Below, one piece after another: positions 56,384 through 64,000 of a DNA stretch of 64,000 nucleotides. Made by a program: the position numbers and the translations under genes. The notes under the pieces are model-generated. The model ran no database searches, had not been told where the DNA came from, and saw only the letters and a list, made by a program, of their open reading frames with translations. How positions within the stretch are numbered: the stretch's first letter is position 1; each line of letters starts with the position of its first letter. Source of the DNA: Linum tenue (Eukaryota > Streptophyta > Magnoliopsida > Malpighiales > Linaceae); contig CAMGYJ010000002.1 in NCBI GenBank assembly GCA_946122785.1, positions 19,318,492 to 19,382,491 of the forward strand, given 5' to 3'.

Positions 56384-56486
56384 ACTTACCACACGTTTAC
56401 TTGTCTTTCATGAGTAATTAATAAAGTTACTAAGCAAATTGCTCATTAACTTACCACACGTTTGTGAAATGATGTAAATATCGTCC
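56384..56486 (-). repeat. degenerate right terminal repeat of the MULE
   Basis: It keeps ACCACACGTTTACTTGTCTT and GATGTAAATATCGTCC. A part is duplicated (TTAACTTACCACACGTTT twice). It ends at the target duplication TTAAGAAAA. Confidence 0.75.
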
Positions 56487-56884
56487 TTAAGAAAATCGGA
56501 CACATTTATGAAAATAACCTTCCTAGAATTGCTCATAGTCAATGAAAATTGAAATAAGAAAAAATTCTTCAAACTAGTTTTGAAATCCGCCAATTGGTTG
56601 TATAATGGTTGTAGAAATTGCTCGTTAAGTATTTCTTACTTTAAATCAGTCGCACACTTATTTCAAATTACAAACTCTTTTTATTAAATTTTTTGTGAGA
56701 GCTTCGTTAGATCTTTATTTTAGTACGATACTCGCTGTAAGTTCAACAACTTTGAGTCAATATCAATCCTCAGTCAATATATTTGCAGCCTCTACTGTAA
56801 GAATCTTAATTATGTGTGTTATTTTTCAAGTTAACTCTTAATGAGCAATCATACTCTTGTATACTATCTGGTTCTTGTACTTTT

Positions 56885-57420
56885 TGTTAGAGTTAGTCAA
56901 TAGAATTGTAATACCACATTGATGGGAGAAGGAAAATATAAGAATTGAGTCTTTTGGTAGTTTAATTAATTAATTAATTAATTAGCGTTAGAATATTGTG
57001 AAAAGAGGTATTCTTTCGTATAGGTAACTTCTCTTTTTCAGTGAAAGGACGTGTCCTTTCGGGAAAGGTAACTACCTTTTTTCCTGTGAAATGATGTGTC
57101 TTTTTGGGAAAGGTAACTACCTTTTTCTAGCTATGAAAGTATGTATTTCTTCGGAAGATAACTTCCAGTTTTCACAAGTATAAATAGAGGACTGCCATAA
57201 CTCATTTTAACATGAACGTGAAATTACTTCTTCCCATTTTCATTCTCTATTTCATAACCATAGAAGTTTGCAAGATTGCTGCTTCCAGACTTAGAATTGA
57301 AGGGACTCCTGGGGGTGTTTTGCTCGAACCTACCCGCAATTTGTAGTGGGGGCAAATAACACTCTAAGGAGAGTGATCTAAAAGAGAGATGATTTTAAAA
57401 TATTGCAAGAGCAAATTTAT
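56885..57420 (+). repeat. probable copia-type solo or partial LTR with four tandem repeats before a TATA box
   Basis: It starts TGTTAGAGTTAG. From 56998 to 57172 a unit of about 46 bp (GTGAAAGGACGTGTCCTTTCGG-AAAGGTAACTACCTTTTT) occurs four times with drift. TATAAATAGAGGAC follows at about 57179. Text at 57295-57395 recurs inverted at 22065-22160. The right end and primer site are not clear. Confidence 0.5.
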
Positions 57421-58490
57421 AAACTCATTTAGTACATTTATGGGGTACTAAACAAACTTCTACTAACTACATGTAACAAAATATGCGACATCTACATAAA
57501 CAAATGTCAATAAATTATTTCGATGAAAAGGGTTGATTGTTGTATTGACAACCAACTAAAAGAATTGGTCTAAACTTTTCCATCATCTACTTCCTCTTCG
57601 TTTCATTTTTCACTCGTCTTCCATAACCCTTTTTTTTCTTTCTTTCTTTGCCTTCTTCGTCTAACGCTAATTAGTATATTATTTTTATGTATTCTAATCA
57701 CAAGTGTGAACGGGTCCATACACAACTGACCAACAGTCTAGAGAATTAATAATAAGAACCACGACCACTAACTTTCAGCTCAATGTCGAGTCCAATTAAA
57801 AATAAATATATATGGTTATTACTTATTAGAAAGTCATCATTTTCCATTATAGGATTTGTAGGCGTGAAATTTTAAAAGAGTTCTAGTTTATATTCATTTT
57901 GCTTCTCTCTAGAGTTTTTCCTTTTCACACGAGCTAGAATTTTCAACAATTATGCATGGAATGTTTGGCTAGATATCTACACATATCAAATAAATATTTT
58001 CACATTTTCTATAAAAAAAGTAAATAATTATCATTTTAAATACATCACCATAAAAGGAATTAAGCCTCAAATATGAAATTTACAGTTCGGTACCTAAACT
58101 TAATAGATCTTTAGATGTATAACCTAAATTTATTTTTGGCATATAAGCCCTCAAAATATTGATGGACATTACATTTAATATCCTCGAATAAATGAGTATC
58201 CATACCCAACTCATCCACATTTAGATTATGAAACTAAATATTCTTACCCTACCCAAACCCATATATACATCACATACCCTACCCAAAATCAATGGATCTA
58301 AATGGGTTGAGATAAATATAATTTATTAGCCAAAATTTTCAAAAAAAAATTAAATTGGATGTTGACCTCCATATATATCTTCTCGGTCAATATCATATTG
58401 TCAAGTCAATTAATGCTAAAAAAAATAATTTTAGGATAATAATAATAATAACAAAACATTATAACGGGCCACATAATACATGTCCATAGA
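57421..58490. other. AT-rich stretch without a supported gene
   Basis: No ORF or terminal structure is recognised. ATA-microsatellite text occurs near 58440. Confidence 0.5.
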
Positions 58491-58532
58491 CCATTTCTCC
58501 GCCCGCGACAAAGCGCGACATCGCCACCTAGT

Positions 58533-59500
58533 TACTATATATAAAGCTGAAGTATTGTTACCGTTACCTAAACTCTCTATCTGATTGGTCAATTTTTTTA
58601 TAATAAATTAATAATGAATTTTGGGCAGGGACACAAAGACAGGTTGGGATTGGGGCCTGGGGGCATATTGGTAATGATGTACTATTTATATTCTAAAGAA
58701 CGTGGGTTCAATCCCTACTTCTATAATTTATAATCCTTTTATTCACTCATATAGTCAAATGGTGCTGTAGGGTTTTGGGCTCTATTATAAAATTATGAAA
58801 GCCCAAATTTCTACATCTTAATCTCGATTTCGGGTTCTATTACGCTATGATCAAATTCCAATTTCGATATACTAATCTTAAAAAAAAATTCATTCGACAT
58901 CTCGATTAACAAAGGTGCAATAGAGAGAAATTTTCAAAGATAATTCTTATTTTTTATTTAAATCTCAATTTCTTTAGTTTCTGTTAATTGTATCATTTGA
59001 TTTTTTATTCTTTTAATATGTAGTTTTATCATAAAATTGCTATTCAATAGTGCAAGGCATCTTAGGATAAAAAATCAAATCAACAGTGTATTTCATTCGA
59101 TTTTGTCTAGTTTGGTCCGATCCAAGAGTTAATTCAATTAACTTTCTTCGGTATTTATAAAATTTATACGACTAAGGACCGAATCACAATATATTCGATT
59201 CGCTGTGGTCCGGTTCAAAAGTCGGTTTGGTCCAATGTGATCCGGTATGGACCAACCAGTGACACATTCCGATCGATTAGGGTTGGGTTAATTATTTAAG
59301 GAAACCGTGGGCATGGGAAGCCCGCTGCTACCATCTTTTGTATATAGTCTAATTACCATTTTTTCTTTTTTCTAATTATGAATAATGATTGAGTGTCAAG
59401 AGAAAATTTAATATTGGATAATGTAAATACAAAATTAAACAGCAAATGCAAATTTCACCACGTCGTACATCATCCGCACGTAGCGCGAGTGCTTTTCTAG
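58533..59500 (+). mobile_element. probable non-autonomous Helitron, about 970 bp
   Basis: The 5' end TACTATATATAAAGCTGAAG resembles plant Helitron starts (normally TC...). The 3' end is GCACGTAGCGCGAGTGCTTTTCTAG followed by T, the usual short hairpin plus CTAG-T. There is no Rep/helicase. Directly before it, 58490-58531 (CCCGCGACAAAGCGCGACATCGCCACCTAG, then T) looks like the 3' end of another Helitron. The non-standard first bases lower confidence. Confidence 0.55.
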
Positions 59501-59634
59501 TTATATATAAGGTTGTTGTATATATGTGTGGAATATATATGTTTCTTTTGTTTCTACGGTGGAAGCAAAGAAAGGAAGTGTTGCAACTGATGGCATTTAA
59601 TTATGCGATTGGTGATGGCAAGCATCGGCGGATA

Positions 59635-60787
59635 CAGGGGGGAGCCACACTGGGCCCGGGCCCAGCCCTCCCTGCCTCCCCAGACCCAACCCAGCCATAA
59701 TTCTAATCAATAATTATTTGGGCCCAGCCCTAGTCCCAAGACCCAGGCACCCAGCCCCACTGCCCCAGCCGGCCAGCCCAAGCAAATCTGAAATCTCAAA
59801 GACCAAAACTAACAATCTCCCGCCCCCTATTCCTTTTTAGCTTTCCCTGCAAGTCTGGGAACAAAAAAAAAAAAAAACAAGAAGAAGAAGACGAACAGAC
59901 CTGCTCGCTGGCGCTCCCCACCTCCCCGACCCCGAGACCCTCACCCGGCACCGGACTGCCGGAGATCCCCTCCCCTCACTGGCTAGCTGGCCTTCGTTCT
60001 TACTTCTTTCTCCGCAGACCGAGCCGCGCGGCGCCTATAATCAAGTTCCCTACTTCCCTTGATCCCTTCACAGTGACAGTAGTGATTAGATTTTAGACGA
60101 CAATTCCCTTAATGACTTAGACGACAAGGACAACAACAAGTCAGCAACAGGTAATTGCAATTTGTCAATTGATCTTACTGTCTTAGTTTACTTAGTCTTA
60201 TTTACTTAGAAACTAAGTTTGTACAGTGCAATTATGCATTAAGACATTAACATAGAATTTCATATTAGGATTTCTCATATATCATACTCGGTAGAATTTG
60301 TATCCAAATTTACTTTATTACTTAGAATCTAGTGTTTGACTGCGGTGTGTATATGTTTAATTGATTATGCAGATTTCAATATATTTCATCATGACATCTT
60401 CTCAACCACCAAATAAAAAGGCAAAAACAAAATTGTTTTCTTACTATCAACGTAAGAAATCTGAAACGTGTCAGACCGAAGAAGTCCCTCCTAATGAAGG
60501 TCAACCATCTTCCTCTCCAGTTCAGAATGAATCATCTACTTCTCCTGTATCCGGTAATCTACTTCCATCATATGATAGTGGAGTTGAAATTGAAAGAGAT
60601 CCAGGAAAGAGGAAACAAATATGTGATCGGGCTCTTGAGTTGAGAGATGAGGTTAGGAGAAAATACCTAATACACAAGGCGTATCAACCTAAACTCGCAT
60701 ACTATAAGCCGCGAGAATATCCAGATAAAATTCGTCACTTTCAAGAAGCATGGTATTCACAATTTGATTGGTTGGAGTATTCTCCTA
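59635..60787 (+). mobile_element. hAT element, left part (interrupted by a CACTA element)
   Basis: It begins CAGGGGGGAGCCACACTGGG, a typical plant hAT terminus, followed by many GGGCCCAGCCC subterminal motifs to about 59780. A leader with an intron and the start of a TTF-type zinc-finger transposase ORF follow. It is cut at 60787 by the CACTA insertion. The rest and the right end should lie beyond the window. Confidence 0.75.
60391..60787 (+). pseudogene. hAT transposase N-terminal part with TTF-type zinc-finger domain, disrupted
   Basis: I choose ATG 60391 (MTSSQPPNKKAKTKLFSYYQ) because an intron with good borders (CAACAG/GTAATT at 60150, TTATGCAG at 60372) removes the upstream ATG. A serine/proline-rich part is followed by EIERDPGKRKQICDRALELRDEVRRKYL and HFQEAWYSQFDWLEYSP, the start of the TTF-type domain of the plant hAT / ZMYM1-like group. 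The frame then enters CACTA terminal sequence at 60788 and ends in unrelated residues. The dimerisation and catalytic parts are not in view. Confidence 0.8.
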
Positions 60788-63700
60788 CACTACAAAAAAT
60801 TGTGGCTCTAACGAGGGTAATGGGGGTGAGGGGAGAGATTCCAGCCGGTGAAAGTATATTAATACCGAGGGAATTTGTACCCGGTCGGTATTCTAAACTG
60901 GACAGGATTCCTTAACGAGGGGTAAATATTTGTCCTCGTTAATGCCATTTAATTCCCCTCGTCATTACTTGAAAAATAATAACGACTAAACAACCCCTCA
61001 TTATTGTTGAAAAAGCTTGAGCAGAGAGGCGGTCAAGTTTCGCGGGTTCTTTTGGAAATTTTAACGAAAAAATTGAGTGATAGAGCGGCAAATTTCGCGG
61101 GGTCTTCTTTGCGGAAAATTTATTAAATATACTTGGGGTGTACTTTGCCTTTTCTTTCATTTCGTGAGAAACCAAAAGGGTTGAGTTCTCTCTCAATCCC
61201 TAACATTGAGTCATTGACGCCGACGACGTGTTTCTCATCGATAGAGGGAGGAGAAACAGAGTGTTCTCTGTTCGCTTGCAGCTTCATCAGTTAGCTTAAT
61301 CGCAGAAAAGTTCTCACATTCGGTGCGACTCTACACAGAACGGAAAGGTATCAAAATCTGAGCTGTAATAGATAATCGATGGGTTGGTTTGTTCTAGCTA
61401 TTGGGTTCAATGACTAATAGAGGTGGAATTTCATGTTTTAAATCACATGCATTTGACTATTGAATCTCTAGTTGGCTTAATTCAACTATCAAAATTATGG
61501 TATAGCAACCCTAGAACTCGAATCCCATGGTTGTGTTTATGAAACTCCTTTTGGGTTAATCAATGGGCGGTTTCCTTAATCTACTTTAGGGATAGCCTTT
61601 CAAAAAGAGTAATATTATACTCATTGTGTTGTGATCAATCACTAGTTTTCATTATTTTAGGGTTAGTTGCAACGCCATTTGTTGATTTACTCTGCTTTGC
61701 ATCCTCTTCCCTTGTGTTGGGGCCATATGGGTTTGTATTGCATGATTCTCTGGTTAGTTGTGAGTGTGTGATTGTTGTAATATGTGTGATTGAATGTACT
61801 TGAATCTTATTGTGGGGGACTAACAAGGGGGAAAACATGCAGAAGATTGTAATTGTTGATGTTGGATCTTGCAAAATGATTGACTTATGGTGTGATCTAA
61901 TTGCGTTTTAGTGGTGGTTGGGGGCTTGGTTTAGCAGCGAAAGAGTTAGCTTGCTTACAAGTTACACCAAATGAAAAGAAAACGAGAATTGGTTCTCCGC
62001 TTCTTTCTTTAAGTTCTTTACAAAGTTATGCTATTTATACAACAAAAACCACTATGCTAATATTAAAATGAAAGAAAAATGATGGTCTTCAGCGAGAGTG
62101 ATAATGTTGATTGTCATGTAGTAATGTATATGTTTCAATGACTATTAGTGATGAGTTCTGCTGCAATCCAGGTGCTCTACTGATGCAAATTTGCTACTGT
62201 TAGTTTTTTATGTATATTTTTGGTATTTTGTTGTAGATGGATATTAAACTCTTTCAAAAGCTCTTATCATGTTTGGTGTGTTTGGCTTTGGAGCTTTTAG
62301 TTTCTAATTGGTTGCTTTGTGTTATACATTTTTATCGTTTCCTTTTCAAAACGTATCAATCAATCAAAAGAACACTTGTAAGTATGTATACATGTTCGAG
62401 TTTGTGAAATTTGTTAATGCAGGTTTCCTTACTGTAGGGCATTATGAAGTCGACAGAAGCAAATGCTTCTAAGAAGAACAATAGAAAATTTGTTCGTCCT
62501 GACACGTTAAGGAAACTTGCAATGAAACGACCAAGTACAAATGTTCATATTTTCGCATCTTCTAGAAGCTCTTCTCAAGATGTTAATGGTAGCAGAATTT
62601 CACGTCAAATTCCTTCGAGATTGGATATTCCTCCTAATTTATACCAAGGTAAAACCATTTAGAATCTTTTCTTCCATTCCGTATAATATCTACCTCTTCT
62701 AGATCTTTGAGTGATTTTGCTGGCCGATGACATATAGAAGCACATTCTCAGGCGATCCTCCATCACAAACAGAGCAACATGATGCTGCTTTCTTAGAACA
62801 AGCTGCTGAGGTAGAAGAATTAGAACTTGATCATGATCAAGTAATGGATGAAGATTCTCAAGGTTGAAGCCTTCCTTAATTTCCATTGTTATTTTCTCGT
62901 TACTTGGGCTATTCTCAAAAGTTTAGTTACCTTTCTCTATAATTTGTTCTACTGAATTTCATAGGTCTCATTATTACAGAGAAGAGAAAAGTAAGAGGTA
63001 AGAACAAGTGCAAAGTAGTTGCCCGGTTGAAGCCTGGAGAGAAGTTACCTATAGATTTCTTCCTCAATAAACCAGTTGGTGTTAACAAAAAGTATTTCTC
63101 AAGGCATGTGGGCAAACTGATTCGTGATAATACAATTTGTCCTATTCGAGTACATGGCTGGAAAGAAATGGGAAACGAAGTGGAAAACCATTTGTGGGCT
63201 GCTATAGTGGTAAGAAAATTACCCATCTATCGTATCGAAATTTTTACTTACAGCCTTTAATCAAAGTTTTACATGTCCCATTTATTATCAGGAGAAGTTT
63301 ACTCACCCTAACATTGAGGGCTACAGGAAGCATCTCTTTAGAAAGATCAGAAAAAATTGGACAAGTTATAGATGTGATTTGAATATTGATCACATAAAGC
63401 CGTGCAATTCTATTGAAAGTGCTATTGAAAATAAGCCATATTGGATGGGGCAAGATGATTGGGAGTGGTTGGTAAGAGAGCATTATTGGATTGATGGGTT
63501 CAAGGTAATCTATAAACACCATCACTAATATTTGTAAGTCTTGGTTTATATAGCAATTTACCCTTTTTTGGTTTTCTCTTATAGGAAACAAGTTTAAGAA
63601 ATTCAAACAACAGGGCACAAGCATCAATGCCATGTCACCTTGGAAGCATGTCACTTGCTGAGATGATTTATGAAATGGTAATCGATTTTTACTTCTTTCT

Positions 63701-64000
63701 CATATATGAATGTTACAAGCTTTAAAACTATAAAGTTCCTCTTTCCATCAATTTTTATTTTTCTTTCCTTAAGAGTTGCTGAACATTTGATTAGGGGTTG
63801 CTTTTGGTTTTGTCTCTATCAGTGTTCTTGCTTGTGGACTATTGCTATGTGGTATACACATCTTGAGTATACCCAAGATTTTTTGTTAACGAATGATGCA
63901 CTATAATAGTATCAAAACTTTATTCCGAAGCTTTAGCCCACAAAAATTAAGTTGTCGTTTTCTTTTCTATAGATTAACATTGATGAGTGTTTTGTATATA
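60788..64000 (+). mobile_element. CACTA (En/Spm) transposon, left part, continues past the window
   Basis: The terminus CACTACAAAAAATTGTGG (60788) is preceded by CTA (possible 3-bp duplication). Subterminal AACGAGG motifs occur in both orientations: 60810, 60914, inverted near 60935 and 60955. A perfect inverted pair TTAACGAGG...CCTCGTTAA spans 60913-60943. The gene at 61.2-64 kb lies within it. The right end is outside the window. Confidence 0.8.
61200..64000 (+). CDS. CACTA-encoded Transposase_24 (Ptta/En/Spm)-type protein, partial, spliced
   Basis: A non-coding first exon ends at about 61347 (GGAAAG/GTATCA), and a long leader intron ends TACTGTAG (62437). Coding exons are 62444-62648, 62752-62862, 62965-63209, 63292-63504, 63585-63677 and 63973 onward. 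All have GT-AG borders and matching phases, giving about 290 codons with no stop. The N-terminus is basic and serine-rich, then acidic (EVEELELDHDQVMDEDSQ). The core reads GKNKCKVVARLKPGEKLPI, PVGVNKKYFSRHVGKLIRD, PIRVHGWKEM, IRKNWTSYRCDL and DDWEWLVREHYW, the pattern of plant Transposase_24 (TNPA-like) proteins thought to bind element ends. Good frame preservation suggests an active or recently active element. A domesticated host gene is possible but less likely given the CACTA end upstream. Confidence 0.75.

Larger units (their letters stand above)
51500..56384 (+). pseudogene. FAR1/FHY3-type MULE transposase, copy 2 (split by an LTR element, 3' truncated)
   Basis: It starts at ATG 51500 (MSANYEVPCIGMKFDCDESA). 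The LTR element is inserted after ESAYEF, and reading resumes at 55188 (YKAYAHAIGFSVRKQF). The FAR1 domain and the first part of the catalytic domain (CFDTTYRTNKYGRPFAPFVG) are intact over 55188-55990. A deletion has then removed the GGKHPKTILTD segment, taking a catalytic Asp and shifting the frame. The rest (HHRLCVWHIYQNAATHL...) continues from 56001 and stops at about 56384, fused to TIR sequence, so the SWIM finger and tail are missing. It keeps TGG and CAA codons that are stops in copy 1. Confidence 0.9.
46606..56486 (+). mobile_element. Mutator-like element (MULE) with two FAR1-type transposase genes
   Basis: The perfect 9-bp target duplication TTAAGAAAA (46597-46605 and 56487-56495) flanks long terminal inverted repeats starting GGATGATATTTTCATCC (left) and, as reverse complement, GGACGATATTTACATC (right). 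A third, internal copy of the TIR in right-end orientation ends at 50935. It is followed at once by a second copy of the element's 5' part. Nested inside are a hAT MITE (46787-47255) and a young LTR element (51569-55187). Both transposase genes are broken, so the element is dead. Confidence 0.85.

Noticed and set aside
60788..60915. C-terminal 43 residues of the hAT TTF ORF
   Set aside because: They are translated CACTA terminal sequence; the real hAT frame is cut at 60787.

Overview
This window is plant nuclear DNA, most likely dicot. The signs are spliced genes with short introns, Athila-type Ty3/gypsy elements primed by tRNA-Asp, FAR1/MULE, CACTA, hAT and Helitron elements, L1-type LINEs, and a plant clan-71 cytochrome P450. 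I do not name a species. Almost all of the 64 kb is transposable elements, many nested. The only gene that looks like an intact host gene is a three-exon CYP71-type P450 (30208-33208). A second gene with open, spliceable exons (61.2 kb to the right edge) lies inside a CACTA transposon.

Layout: (a) 1-15447 is a three-level nest of Athila-like retrotransposons. A young complete copy (370-7915, TSD GTGAA, 1419-bp LTRs) sits in the 3' part of an older copy (1-369 plus 7916-9790). That copy in turn sits in an opposite-strand copy (9791-15447) carrying an env-like/ATHILA ORF. Both visible gag-protease ORFs lack reverse transcriptase, RNase H and the integrase core, and run straight into an integrase C-terminal tail. 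(b) 15448-20190 holds a broken gypsy gag and a decayed LINE interrupted by a hAT MITE and a 337-bp TRIM. (c) 20400-22045 is a degenerate dimeric satellite. (d) 22046-30000 is AT-rich and contains a hAT MITE and a 5'-truncated LINE. (e) 30.0-33.3 kb is the P450 gene. (f) 33.4-35.2 kb holds a copia LTR fragment, a hAT MITE and a fold-back MITE. (g) 35308-42655 is another LTR retrotransposon with little coding capacity. It carries two hAT-type insertions, one with two captured exons of a SAC-domain phosphoinositide phosphatase gene, and a 1.1-kb tandem duplication. (h) 42.7-46.1 kb holds unassigned DNA, a CACTA end and a copia LTR. (i) 46606-56486 is a Mutator-like element with 9-bp TSDs, two broken FAR1-type transposase genes, a hAT MITE and a young GC-rich non-autonomous LTR element (51569-55187). 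(j) 56.9-59.5 kb holds a probable copia LTR and Helitron ends. (k) From 59635 a hAT element with a TTF-type zinc-finger ORF is split by a CACTA element starting at 60788, which runs off the window.

The most unusual signal is a shared design in the LTRs. Three related LTR groups each carry a cluster of palindromes at the same place, with the shared core ACG-NN-CGT. The flanking arms differ completely between groups (CAC, AATT or TTCC arms). In one group the cluster lies just upstream of a TATA box, and it recurs upstream of the internal env-like ORF. The same elements also keep an A-rich tract clasped by an inverted repeat, although its sequence is not conserved. Both suggest a structural or protein-binding module that evolves by changing motif while keeping its form.
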